Shown: in pieces, positions 14,915 through 23,064 of the stretch | How positions within the stretch are numbered: the stretch's first letter is position 1 | How the letters are laid out: each line of letters begins with the position of its first letter | Assembly (NCBI GenBank): GCA_964459095.1 | Contig: CAYWKL010000005.1 | Coordinates: forward strand, 1 to 45,273 | Reading direction: 5' to 3' | Length of the DNA stretch: 45,273 bases | Source of the DNA: CAYWKL01 sp964459095 | GTDB taxonomy: Bacteria; Patescibacteriota; Microgenomatia; Daviesbacterales; UBA10151 | The notes under the pieces: generated by a model | Told to the model about the DNA's origin: nothing | The model's input: only the letters and a program-made list of their open reading frames with translations | Databases searched by the model: none | Translations under genes and position numbers: made by a program

Positions 14915-15550
14915 GTGCAGCCAAAAATCCAAAAGCTACTTCAAATATATTTTAAAAAATTTAAACCTGTCTCCTTTGCCAAACAAGAAATAATAATTGA
15001 ACCCAGTAAGGTTGCTGAAATATTCTTTTTAACTAAAGGCGTGGTAAGAATGTTTAGCTTCTCAAACGAGGGAAAGGAAGTAACTTTAAATATCTATAAA
15101 GCGTATGCATTATTTCCTATGTTTTCATCTTTTAATAAATATACCTATGGTGCTCTAACAAATGTAGAGGGAAACTTTGCTCCAAAGAAAGATTTTGAGC
15201 ACTTTATAAAGTCCAATCCAGAGATTCTCTTTGATCTATTGGAAAGAATATATCGTGGTTTGGATGGGTTTTACATGCGACTGGAAGCCTTACTTTTGGG
15301 AGATGCTTTTTATAGAGTATTAACTCAGTTAATTATTTATGCAAGAAGATTTGGCAAAGAGGATCAAAATGTAATTACTTTTGACGTGTCTTTAACTCAT
15401 CACCAGTTGGCCTCTCAAACAGGTTTGGCAAGAGAGTCAGTTACTAGGGAAATAAAAAAACTTACAAAGAAAGGTCTAATAGGATACAAAGGGAAAAAGC
15501 TTCTCATTTATAACCTCCCAAAGTTAGAAAAAGAATTTTTAACCCCTTGA
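14915..15550 (+). CDS. Crp/Fnr family transcriptional regulator
   Basis: A 211-residue regulator starting with GTG. The N-terminal cyclic-nucleotide-binding-like barrel spans about residues 10-125 (AEIFFLTKGVVRMFSFSNEGKEVTLNIY), followed by a long dimerisation helix and a C-terminal winged helix-turn-helix with LTHHQLASQTGLARESVTREIKKLTKKGLI. There is no N-terminal Cys cluster, so it is not an iron-sulfur Fnr. The cAMP phosphate-binding Arg is not evident. It lies 5 nt after the His/Cys-module gene. A near-palindromic TTGTGA-N6-TTACAA site follows 14 nt after its stop, so it probably controls the downstream surface genes. Confidence 0.88.
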   Translation: MQPKIQKLLQIYFKKFKPVSFAKQEIIIEPSKVAEIFFLTKGVVRMFSFSNEGKEVTLNIYKAYALFPMFSSFNKYTYGALTNVEGNFAPKKDFEHFIKSNPEILFDLLERIYRGLDGFYMRLEALLLGDAFYRVLTQLIIYARRFGKEDQNVITFDVSLTHHQLASQTGLARESVTREIKKLTKKGLIGYKGKKLLIYNLPKLEKEFLTP

Positions 15551-15587
15551 CAACTCTTTAAAATTGTGACCTAAATTACAATATAGA
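15547..15587 (+). promoter_or_regulatory. Candidate Crp/Fnr operator with promoter elements
   Basis: TTGTGA-CCTAAA-TTACAA (15564-15581) has the half-site spacing of 6 that Crp/Fnr proteins use; the two half-sites match in 5 of 6 positions. TTGACA (15547-15552) and TATAGA (15582-15587) flank it. Because the site overlaps the core promoter region whichever -10 is chosen, repression is more likely than activation. It lies between the regulator and the membrane/surface genes it may control. Confidence 0.5.
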
Positions 15588-15597
15588 CTAAAATTTT

Positions 15598-15831
15598 ATG
15601 AACCAGAGAGGGATTATACACCTGCTCCTCCTTTTGTTGGTTGTGGCAGCTGTAGCTGTTTTAGCTTTTGCAGTATATAAAGGTTATATCAAAATCCCAT
15701 CTTCAGTTCCTTTTCTTCAAAGCAAACCAAGCATACAACCTAAAACACAGTATAAAAATCCCTTTGATAAAAAAACTCAATATGTAAATCCTTTTGAAGA
15801 ATATAAGAATCCTTTTACTATTAATAAATAG
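15598..15831 (+). CDS. Small membrane protein with NPF repeats
   Basis: A 77-residue protein. The N-terminus MNQRGIIHLLLLLLVVAAVA is a hydrophobic anchor of a type common in CPR secreted proteins. The outside tail carries three near-repeats: QYKNPFDKKT, QYVNPFEEY, KNPFTINK. No enzyme motif is present. The gene is first after the Crp/Fnr operator and ends 3 nt before the large repeat protein, so the pair is probably coexpressed; a linker or partner role is an inference. Confidence 0.6.
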   Translation: MNQRGIIHLLLLLLVVAAVAVLAFAVYKGYIKIPSSVPFLQSKPSIQPKTQYKNPFDKKTQYVNPFEEYKNPFTINK

Positions 15832-15834
15832 AAA

Positions 15835-18630
15835 ATGTATAACTTAGTAGAAAAAAATCTAACCTTTGGACTAACTAAGCTGTTTATTCTAGCTTTATTT
15901 GCTAGTATCTTACTTTTTTTTACTACCACCCTAGTTTTTTCCCAAGAAGCTTCTCCTTCTTCACAAGCTGAAAACTCAACAGCTAATTCTACAACAGGAC
16001 CTAATATCACATACCCTGTTGAGGAACTAGGAAGCTGTAAAGACATAAATGATTGTACTAATTACTGTGAGGACCCCACCAACTATAATGCATGTAGTGA
16101 CTTTGCCAAGAGGAACGGTTTCTACAAGGATGATCAAACAACCTATGGAGACCCTAAATTTTGGAGTGAAGCAGAAAGTGAGTTAGGTTGTAATTCTCAA
16201 GAATCCTGTTTTGATTTTTGCGGAAATTCTGGCAATTTTGATGCTTGTGAGTCTTACGCCAGAAGACATAATATACCAGGAGGTTATATTAATGAGCCAA
16301 ATAACCCTGGGTATCTGGAACAAGCAAAACAAGACTTAGGTTGTGATTCTGAAAGCTCTTGTAAAACTTTTTGTGATGATCCTGCTAATGCAGACAAATG
16401 TGGTGATTTTGCAAATCAGGTAGGTTTATTAGGGGGGAATACAACAGCTGGACCAGGAGGTTGTCAGACCCCAGAATCTTGCGGCGCATTTTGTTCTGAT
16501 CCGAATAATTTCGAAGCCTGCTCTAATTTTACTGGAACAGGCTTTGCTGGTCCGGGCGGGTGCAATAGTGAGGCCTCATGTCGAAGTTATTGTGAGCAAA
16601 ATCCGCAAAATTGTAGAAGTTACGCTCCTGGCTCAAATGGAGCTTATGTGCCGGTAGAATGCTCTGGGGGACAGACTTTTGGGCCTGGAGGCTCCTGTAC
16701 TGATCTTTCCAATTTACAAACAGCAGTAGCTTGTGCGGGTTCAGAGAAATATTGGGATGGTACTGCCTGTCATAATGAACCTCCCACAGGGATAAATCCT
16801 GATGTAGCCTCAGCACATTTTGAGCCTAGAGAAGATATGGGAGGTTGTACAACTCCTGGGGAGTGTTATGATTTTTGCAAGTCTAATCCAACTAATGAGA
16901 GTTGCAGCGGATTTGATGGAACTACTTCCAGGCCAACTGACGACTATACTCCTTATCTTTACTATACTCCAGGAACGCAAGTAACAAATGAACCAATTGA
17001 ATCCATGGGAAATTGTGACTCACCAGCCTCCTGTTATGATTATTGTAGTGCTAACCCAGCCTCTTGTCCTGGGTTCACTGATGAGGCTCCTAGACCACCT
17101 GAAATTTATATACCTAATACCTATTACACGCCTCCTTCAGATGTAATTTATGTTACTCCTCCAATTACCGGGTATTACACAACGCCAATCTACTATACTC
17201 CTCCTGAAGGCTCATTGTATACAACTCCACAATACTATACACCTGGTATGTACTCAACACCCTCTTATCAGACCCCTCCCGCTGGTTCAAACTATACAAC
17301 CCCTAACTATTACACACCTTGGAGTAATTATCCAACTCCTACTGGTGAGTATCCAACACCAACCTATGCAACTCCAGCCTACTATACGCCTCCAATAGGT
17401 AGCGGATATACAACCCCCTATTATTACACCCCTCCTCAATATTTTACTCCTTATTACTATACCCCTCCTCCAGGGTCAAACTATACTACTCCTCCAAGCT
17501 ATACCACCCCTCCACCATACTCTACACCCCAATATTACACCCCATATACTGGGGGGGGTTATACAACACCTGTTTACTTCACTCCTCCTGTTTATACAAG
17601 CCCTTACTACTATACCCCTCCTCCAGGAAGCAACTACACTAGCCCAAGCTATTACACACCTCCTCCTCCTTATTCATCACCTTCCTATTACACTCCAGGA
17701 CAATATCCAACACCTCCTCAATATACAACTCCACCTCCATATACCACTCCTTCCGGTGGTTGTAGAACATTTGGAGATGCTGTTGATTGTAATTATTCCA
17801 CTCCAGTTAGCTATTCAACACCTACCTATTACACACCTCCTCCTTACAATACTCCTTATTACTACACCCCCTACAGCTCACCTTCCTATTACACACCACC
17901 TGCTGGTAGCAACTACACCAGCCCAAGCTATTACACACCTTACTCAACGCCAAACTACTCAACGCCTACATATTACTCACCTTCCTATTACACACCTGGT
18001 GGGACTTACACATCACCTTATTACACTCCTGGAAGTGGTTATACCTCTCCAGCTGTGAACTATTCTACCCCAGGTACATACTATAGCCCATATGGCACAC
18101 CAGGAGGTTATTCATACCCAACTCCCGCCACATCAGAGTATGGTACTCCTTATTACAGCACCCCTACTGGCACTTATACTTCTCCTGCCTATTATTCTCC
18201 TAGCGGTGGTACCTACTACACTCCTTATTATGGAACTCCTGGAACTGGTGCTTATACCTACCCCACTCCTGGATCCCCTTATAGCACTCCAAGCTCCTAT
18301 CCATACCCAACTCCTGGAACAGGATATTCTTATCCAACACCGTCTTATCCAACTCCGAGTGGTACTTATTACACCCCAAGCGGTAGCTATGCTTATCCTA
18401 GTCCTACATATGGCACTCCATCTTATGGCACTCCATCTGAATCTTATCCAACCCCTTCATATGGTACGCCCAGTTATGGAACACCTACGTATGACACACC
18501 CTCCTATGGTACTCCCAGCTACGGCACTCCTTCTTATGACACCCCTTCTTATGGAACCCCTTCTGTCCAAGGCGCTTCTACTTCCAAAAGCTGGTTGCAA
18601 ATTATCTGGGATTACCTTTTAAGCAGGTAA
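15835..18630 (+). CDS. Large secreted Cys-rich and Tyr/Thr/Pro-repeat protein
   Basis: A 931-residue protein with no recognised homologue. Residues 1-37 are a signal peptide or anchor. Residues about 60-420 hold seven Cys-rich units of the form GC-x(4-5)-SC-x(2)-FC-x(n)-C-x-F, for example GGCQTPESCGAFCSDPNNFEACSNF split at each Cys; the last two are separated by spacers. Residues about 430-905 are almost only Tyr, Thr, Pro, Ser and Gly in repeats of YYTPP, SYYTP and GSNYTTP, ending in GTPSY pentamers. The end, STSKSWLQIIWDYLLSR, is amphipathic and could bind a membrane or partner. Composition recalls plant extensins, so a rod-like, possibly glycosylated or Tyr-crosslinked surface fibre is inferred. 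The DNA of the repeat region is itself tandemly repetitive. Confidence 0.85.
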   Translation: MYNLVEKNLTFGLTKLFILALFASILLFFTTTLVFSQEASPSSQAENSTANSTTGPNITYPVEELGSCKDINDCTNYCEDPTNYNACSDFAKRNGFYKDDQTTYGDPKFWSEAESELGCNSQESCFDFCGNSGNFDACESYARRHNIPGGYINEPNNPGYLEQAKQDLGCDSESSCKTFCDDPANADKCGDFANQVGLLGGNTTAGPGGCQTPESCGAFCSDPNNFEACSNFTGTGFAGPGGCNSEASCRSYCEQNPQNCRSYAPGSNGAYVPVECSGGQTFGPGGSCTDLSNLQTAVACAGSEKYWDGTACHNEPPTGINPDVASAHFEPREDMGGCTTPGECYDFCKSNPTNESCSGFDGTTSRPTDDYTPYLYYTPGTQVTNEPIESMGNCDSPASCYDYCSANPASCPGFTDEAPRPPEIYIPNTYYTPPSDVIYVTPPITGYYTTPIYYTPPEGSLYTTPQYYTPGMYSTPSYQTPPAGSNYTTPNYYTPWSNYPTPTGEYPTPTYATPAYYTPPIGSGYTTPYYYTPPQYFTPYYYTPPPGSNYTTPPSYTTPPPYSTPQYYTPYTGGGYTTPVYFTPPVYTSPYYYTPPPGSNYTSPSYYTPPPPYSSPSYYTPGQYPTPPQYTTPPPYTTPSGGCRTFGDAVDCNYSTPVSYSTPTYYTPPPYNTPYYYTPYSSPSYYTPPAGSNYTSPSYYTPYSTPNYSTPTYYSPSYYTPGGTYTSPYYTPGSGYTSPAVNYSTPGTYYSPYGTPGGYSYPTPATSEYGTPYYSTPTGTYTSPAYYSPSGGTYYTPYYGTPGTGAYTYPTPGSPYSTPSSYPYPTPGTGYSYPTPSYPTPSGTYYTPSGSYAYPSPTYGTPSYGTPSESYPTPSYGTPSYGTPTYDTPSYGTPSYGTPSYDTPSYGTPSVQGASTSKSWLQIIWDYLLSR

Positions 18631-18660
18631 CTTTCTTAAGTATTTAATTCCTAAACGTCT

Positions 18661-18724
18661 TGTCATTCCCGCGAAAGCGGGAATCTATACTAATAGTGGA
18701 TTCCCGATTAGATCGGGAATGACA
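18661..18724 (+). repeat. R2-type intergenic repeat
   Basis: Bounded by TGTCATTCCC and GGGAATGACA, with inner hairpins CCCGCGAAAGCGGG and TTCCCGATTAGATCGGGAA. It follows the large repeat protein gene and may act as a 3' hairpin, though no U-tract follows. Confidence 0.75.
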
Positions 18725-18800
18725 GTGAATAGATCCTTGAGACAATTTCAGGATGGCAATTGCATATTAATGGTTGTAAACTGCTATTGTTTATAAGCTT

Positions 18801-21290
18801 ATGAGGATTTTGTTGTTTCTTATTTCCTTAATTTTTGTTTTTTCCCCTAAAATAGCTTCAGCTCATTTTAATACCCAAATTATAGAAATGACTCCAAATG
18901 GTTTTGAACCAGAAAATATTGAAGTTGACCAAAATGCAACAATCATTTTCCTAAATAAAGACACTGAGCCTCACTGGCCTGCAAGTAATGATCACCCAAC
19001 CCATGAAATATATCCGGAATTTGATCCTAAGAGAACAATAAATCCTGGGCAGTCTTGGCCATTTAAACCAACAAAAGTTGGAACCTTTAAATATCATGAT
19101 CATCTTTTTCCTCATAGAAGAGGGACTCTGATAGTAAATCCAGAGAAAAATGAAGTGTCCGGTATATCTAATAAACAAAAACCTGAAAAAAAGATTACTT
19201 TCTTTGAAAAGATTAAAAATTTTTTCAAGGATCTATTTAGATTCTTCGGCTCATCGCCTCAGAATGACAACAAGATGCAGCCTGTGCCCCTAAGCAAATT
19301 TACTAAGCTTTCTCCTGACAAACAATTTGAAGAAATTAAACTAATCGCAAATTCAAAAGGAGGTGAGGGCGCTTGGGATTACGTAAAAAAAACCTTTAAG
19401 GGTCAAGCAGGCTCCTCTGGAAATATCCATGATCTTGCTCATCTTGCTGGAGGATTAATATATGAAAAAGAAGGATTTAGTGGACTTGCTCTTTGCAGCA
19501 AGGAGTTTGCTTTTGGTTGTTACCATGGCTTTTTAGATAAAGCATTCCAAAAAGATTTATCACACTTAGAAGATGCTAAAGAGGCTTGCTTGAAACTTGG
19601 ACAGACTATTGATGGACCGGTTGCAAGCTGCATCCACGGTATTGGTCATGGAGTAGCAAGTTTTTATGGCACTTCAGATTTAAAAAAAGCGCTTTCTAGT
19701 TGCAGAAGGCTTGAGGAGGGTAGCGAGTATTGCTTTGACGGTGTTTTTATGGAGTTTGTAAGAAGCGCTCCAATTTCATTTTTCGACAAAGAAGACCCTC
19801 TTTACCCTTGCAACGCGCTGGAGAATGAATTTGGATATGCTTATTCTTTTGCTTGTGGCAGAAACCAGCCTGCACTTTTAATGAGCAGATTTAATTTAGG
19901 CTTTGAGCAAGTAATTGACATTTGCAAGAGCGCATCTTCTAATCCTTTTAAAGAGGCTTGTTTTGATTCCTTAGGATTTTCCCTGGCTGCAACCGCTGAT
20001 GTAAACAAAATAATTTCAGGTTGTGAGTATATTGGCATCGAGGAGTATATTGTAAGGTGTATAAAAGCTGCTGCAGGGGAGTTAGTTTTCCAAGAAGTTC
20101 CTGGCTGGGAAGAAAAATATCAAGAAATCTGCAATGCCTATCCAGTTGGCCAAAGAGAATGTTTAGCCTATGTGGAAAGGCTTATATTCGAATATGGACG
20201 GCAAAGAAAGATAAATTTTGCTCCTTTAAATCCAAATGAAGATGTAAACAGTTATGTTAGGAAAGTACTGGGAGTTTGCTACCAAAACGGAGGGAGAAAT
20301 GATTGCTACAAGCAAGTAGCCCAGGTTTTGTACAATCAGTTTGGACTTGCTAAAACAGTGGGCCTTTTAAGAGATAACGAAGATTATCCTGAAGTTTATG
20401 CAAGGTGTCATGAAGTTACTCACTACCTCTCTCGCTCTGAATATGAAAAAGAGAAGAGTATTGCAAAAGTTTATAGTCAGTGTGATTCAACCTGTCATGG
20501 TGGTTGTTACCACGGTACTCTTGAGGCATATTTAAAAGAGCAAAGCGAGCAAAAGGATTTTAATTTAGCAAACCACTTCCCAAAAATTTGTGGCAATAAA
20601 GAAGATTACCGAAAGCCCATTGAGTTTAATGAGTGCCTTCACGGCTTAGGACATGCGGCAATGTTTGTAAAAGATATGGAGCTCAAGCAATCTCTTGCTC
20701 TTTGTGACACTCTTTTAGAAGAGGAACATAAAGGAAGGTGCTACTCTGGGGTTTTTATGGAAAACTCCTCATCTTCTACATCTTTTGATCATGCAAGCAT
20801 TTATATTAAAAAAGATGATCCTTTTTATCCGTGCAACATCTTAGAGAAAAAATACCAATCTCTTTGCTGGCAATACCAAAGTTCATATTTTTCTATAATA
20901 ACTGGTCAAGATTGGAGAAAGGTAGCTGATTTGTGTTTGCAAACTCCTAAAGATTATCAAGATAATTGTTTTAAAACAATTGGAACAAACCAGGTAGGTT
21001 TTACCTCTTCCTTGGATTTAATGAAAAAAGATTGTGAGGTAATGCCAACAGAACATTTTCAAGACGTTTGTGTTTTGGGAGTTGTTTCTTCACTGGCTTA
21101 CAGATTTGTAGGAGACACAAAAAAAATGATAGATTTTTGTTCAATGATTAATCCTGATTTTAAGGAGACCTGTTTTAAGCAAATGGGTGCAGGAGTTCAT
21201 GACTGGGATTCTGACAAAGGAAAAGTTGCAAGCTACTGCTCACAAATTCCCTTTAAGCAGGGTTATGCCTGGTGCATGAGTGCAATCTGA
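18801..21290 (+). CDS. Secreted cupredoxin fused to two His/Cys modules
   Basis: An 829-residue exported protein. After a signal peptide (residues 1-21) comes a cupredoxin-like domain (about 22-115): PENIEVDQNATIIFLNKDTEPHW, then KVGTFKYHDHLFPHRRGTLIV. The usual Cys ligand position reads Tyr-His-Asp-His, so copper binding by His residues is plausible but not typical type 1. A linker contains FFGSSPQNDNK, encoded by a partial R2 repeat. Two His/Cys modules follow (about 190-430 and 480-800): GCYHGFLDKA, CIHGIGHGVA, CFDGVFMEF, PCNALEN; then GCYHGTLEAY, CLHGLGHAAMF, CYSGVFMEN, PCNILEKKY. They match the module in the 13722-14909 product. Dozens of Cys imply disulfides outside the cytoplasm. Confidence 0.7.
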   Translation: MRILLFLISLIFVFSPKIASAHFNTQIIEMTPNGFEPENIEVDQNATIIFLNKDTEPHWPASNDHPTHEIYPEFDPKRTINPGQSWPFKPTKVGTFKYHDHLFPHRRGTLIVNPEKNEVSGISNKQKPEKKITFFEKIKNFFKDLFRFFGSSPQNDNKMQPVPLSKFTKLSPDKQFEEIKLIANSKGGEGAWDYVKKTFKGQAGSSGNIHDLAHLAGGLIYEKEGFSGLALCSKEFAFGCYHGFLDKAFQKDLSHLEDAKEACLKLGQTIDGPVASCIHGIGHGVASFYGTSDLKKALSSCRRLEEGSEYCFDGVFMEFVRSAPISFFDKEDPLYPCNALENEFGYAYSFACGRNQPALLMSRFNLGFEQVIDICKSASSNPFKEACFDSLGFSLAATADVNKIISGCEYIGIEEYIVRCIKAAAGELVFQEVPGWEEKYQEICNAYPVGQRECLAYVERLIFEYGRQRKINFAPLNPNEDVNSYVRKVLGVCYQNGGRNDCYKQVAQVLYNQFGLAKTVGLLRDNEDYPEVYARCHEVTHYLSRSEYEKEKSIAKVYSQCDSTCHGGCYHGTLEAYLKEQSEQKDFNLANHFPKICGNKEDYRKPIEFNECLHGLGHAAMFVKDMELKQSLALCDTLLEEEHKGRCYSGVFMENSSSSTSFDHASIYIKKDDPFYPCNILEKKYQSLCWQYQSSYFSIITGQDWRKVADLCLQTPKDYQDNCFKTIGTNQVGFTSSLDLMKKDCEVMPTEHFQDVCVLGVVSSLAYRFVGDTKKMIDFCSMINPDFKETCFKQMGAGVHDWDSDKGKVASYCSQIPFKQGYAWCMSAI
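19229..19268 (+). repeat. Partial R2 repeat inside the cupredoxin-module gene
   Basis: The stretch from GGATCTATTTAGATTC to CAGAATGACA equals the right half of R2 elements. It is in frame and encodes the FFGSSPQND linker between two domains. Confidence 0.65.
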
Positions 21291-21296
21291 AAATTC

Positions 21297-21326
21297 TTGG
21301 CACGAAGCAGAGCTTCTTGGTATAAT
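21297..21326 (+). promoter_or_regulatory. Promoter of tRNA-Tyr
   Basis: TTGGCA (21297-21302), an 18-nt spacer and TATAAT (21321-21326), followed 10 nt later by the tRNA 5' end. Confidence 0.7.
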
Positions 21327-21336
21327 CTAATCCTAA

Positions 21337-21409
21337 CCACAGGTGGCTGAACGGTTGAGGCGACGGTCTGTAAAACCGTTTTAAGTAGGTTCAACTCCTA
21401 CCCTGTGGA
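21337..21409 (+). tRNA. tRNA-Tyr(GTA)
   Basis: Acceptor CCACAGG pairs with CCTGTGG. The anticodon arm is ACGGT-CTGTAAA-ACCGT with anticodon GTA. The T arm is GTAGG-TTCAACT-CCTAC. The variable region is short, unlike most bacterial tRNA-Tyr, which have a long arm. No CCA is encoded. The 3' end overlaps a methyltransferase gene on the other strand by 29 nt. Confidence 0.9.
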
Positions 21410-22184
21410 CTCCTACTTGTTCTTTAATTGAATCAAGGTCTGCTGCGAAAGTATATATAGAAGGCGTACCTATTCCATTGTCTCCAGATTCTCTATAACC
21501 GAAAGGTAAGAGAAGCTGTGAAGTTGATCCTCTTTTAAGGGCTATTTTGACCCAGTCACTTGAAGATTGTGCCTCCCACAAATTAGTAAATTCAGCCTCA
21601 ATTCCTACTTCTCTCCAAAACCTAGTAAGAGATGATTTTTCCTCAACGGTTAAGTATAAATTTAAATCATCAATAAATAATAATCCTTCAGGTTTTAGTA
21701 AGGAGTAAGCTCCCCTAAGCGTACTTAATGGATTACCCAAATATATAAAAGTGCAAACGGAGGTTATTATATCGAACCTTTCGTCAGGAAATTCTCTTTC
21801 GAGAAATTGTGCATCTCCAACTATATAATCAATTCTTGAGTATTGACCGTCCATAAATGTTCCATTTGCTCTATAGCGAAAATCTGTAGCAGTTATGCCA
21901 ACAGTATGAATCTGGGGATACTCTTGCTGTACCATTCCCAAAAAAAATGCTTCTCCGCAACCTATATCTAGAATACTCCCTGATTCTCCAGTTAAGGAAA
22001 GAGCATGTATATAATTCATAACATTTCTATTTTTATAGGTTGGCAAAAAAAGTAGATATTCCTCAATACCCCTATTCGTTGTGTACCCAGGAGCTGAACT
22101 GCTTTGGTTTAAATAAAAATCTTCAGTTCTTCTTTGGATATGAGGAGGAGGATCTCCTAGGCCATACTCAATTTTTGCGATCAC
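21381..22184 (-). CDS. Class I SAM-dependent methyltransferase
   Basis: A 267-residue methyltransferase. The SAM site is SILDIGCGEAFFLGMVQ (motif I, about residues 71-87), with IDYIVGDAQFLER (motif II/III acidic loop) and FDIITSVCTFIYLGNP (motif IV) in order; LLKPEGLLFIDDLN completes the fold. The substrate is unknown. The start is GTG at 22184, placed 6 nt after a good -10. The last residues (VGVHRVGVEPT) are the antisense translation of tRNA-Tyr, so the gene's stop lies within the tRNA gene: the original 3' end may have been lost. Confidence 0.8.
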   Translation of the reverse strand: MIAKIEYGLGDPPPHIQRRTEDFYLNQSSSAPGYTTNRGIEEYLLFLPTYKNRNVMNYIHALSLTGESGSILDIGCGEAFFLGMVQQEYPQIHTVGITATDFRYRANGTFMDGQYSRIDYIVGDAQFLEREFPDERFDIITSVCTFIYLGNPLSTLRGAYSLLKPEGLLFIDDLNLYLTVEEKSSLTRFWREVGIEAEFTNLWEAQSSSDWVKIALKRGSTSQLLLPFGYRESGDNGIGTPSIYTFAADLDSIKEQVGVHRVGVEPT

Positions 22185-22190
22185 AAAGTA

Positions 22191-22229
22191 ATCATATCAA
22201 AGCCACAAAGAATTATCAAACTATGGGTT
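22191..22229 (-). promoter_or_regulatory. Leaderless promoter with shared upstream 13-mer
   Basis: On the minus strand TTGATA (22214-22219), 17 nt, TATGAT (22191-22196), then 6 nt to the GTG start. The -35 overlaps AACCCATAGTTTG (22217-22229), which recurs in the same place before the 39988 gene. Confidence 0.65.
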
Positions 22230-22249
22230 TTGTATATAAACTCCTTTAT

Positions 22250-22948
22250 TCATCTTCCCACATTCCAAGTGGGAACACATTCTTCATCATCAATTGTATC
22301 AAAAAACAAAGGGCTATCTTTCACCTCTTCTTCCACAAAAGATTGGTAACTTAAATTAGGATTATTTTTATTGAAATAAGAGGATATGAGTTCTAGATCA
22401 CAGAATGGATGTTTTTCCTGGGTTAAATAAAAGTTGTATGATGAATATGGGTAGATTTGCTCTTTGCCTTCCCACTTTTTAAGTAGGAAAGCATTACGAT
22501 TAAGTAGGAAAGCATTACGATGTATATACTTGGAAAGCTGAAGTAAGTATTCATCAGTTTCGACCAATCTTGCTTTAAAGGATCCTTGAAACAAAGGCCC
22601 TACCCTTTGGTATTTGGTATTAAAGTAACGTGTGTAACTGTCAGATAATTTTCTCAAAAATTGAGTTATTCCCCCTTCAGTTAATTGAGATATTAATAAG
22701 TGAAAATGATTTGGCATTAGACAGTAAACAAAAATTCTGACTAACTCTATTTGATCCTCCAGTTTTTTATACTTAATAATGCCTCTTCTGTAATCTGAAA
22801 GTTTCATGGGTTGTGGAAATTTTCTATAAAAGTCTATAGTTTCTAAAAATCTTAAATGATCGCGTCTGTCCAGAAAAATATCTCTTTTCTCAACACCTCT
22901 ATTGTAGATATGGTAGTAGCACTGAGTTATAAAAGGAGGATTTATCAT
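22250..22948 (-). CDS. REP-associated tyrosine transposase (RAYT)
   Basis: A 232-residue Y1 transposase of the TnpA-REP group, which nicks and joins single-stranded REP hairpins. The start CYYHIYNRGVEKRDIF, the metal-binding YCLMPNHFHLLISQ (His-x-His), and the helix SDSYTRYFNTKYQRVGPLFQG with the catalytic Tyr are all present. A 21-bp tandem duplication (about 22483-22520) repeats the peptide RNAFLL within the catalytic domain's end. The last residues (CVPTWNVGR) are encoded by a REP hairpin at 22255-22275, and a second hairpin lies just upstream. Two extra residues sets aside, the enzyme looks intact. Confidence 0.88.
   Translation of the reverse strand: MINPPFITQCYYHIYNRGVEKRDIFLDRRDHLRFLETIDFYRKFPQPMKLSDYRRGIIKYKKLEDQIELVRIFVYCLMPNHFHLLISQLTEGGITQFLRKLSDSYTRYFNTKYQRVGPLFQGSFKARLVETDEYLLQLSKYIHRNAFLLNRNAFLLKKWEGKEQIYPYSSYNFYLTQEKHPFCDLELISSYFNKNNPNLSYQSFVEEEVKDSPLFFDTIDDEECVPTWNVGR
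22255..22275. repeat. REP hairpin at the 3' end of the RAYT gene
   Basis: TTCCCAC and GTGGGAA arms with a 7-nt loop. It forms the coding end of the transposase gene. Confidence 0.75.
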
Positions 22949-22969
22949 TTAATTTATCTTTTCATTTAC

Positions 22970-22992
22970 ATTCCCACTCGTCAAGTGGGAAT
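22970..22992. repeat. REP hairpin upstream of the RAYT gene
   Basis: ATTCCCACT-CGTCA-AGTGGGAAT, a 9-bp stem with 5-nt loop. The pair flanking the RAYT and the copy at 37835 share the TTCCCAC/GTGGGAA arms. Confidence 0.75.
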
Positions 22993-23064
22993 TCACCCTG
23001 AGGTATAGTGATATATATAAAATATGAATATGAGTTTTAAAACTGATATAATTTGTGTAATATT

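Noticed and set aside
17150..18622. Several open frames (Leu/Ile/Thr/Pro-rich) overlapping the large repeat protein
   Set aside because: They are other frames of the same tandem repeat; only the Tyr/Thr/Pro frame continues from a signal peptide and Cys-rich domain.
15835..18630. CRISPR array
   Set aside because: The repeats are in frame codons of a protein without regular unique spacers, and no cas genes are present in the window.
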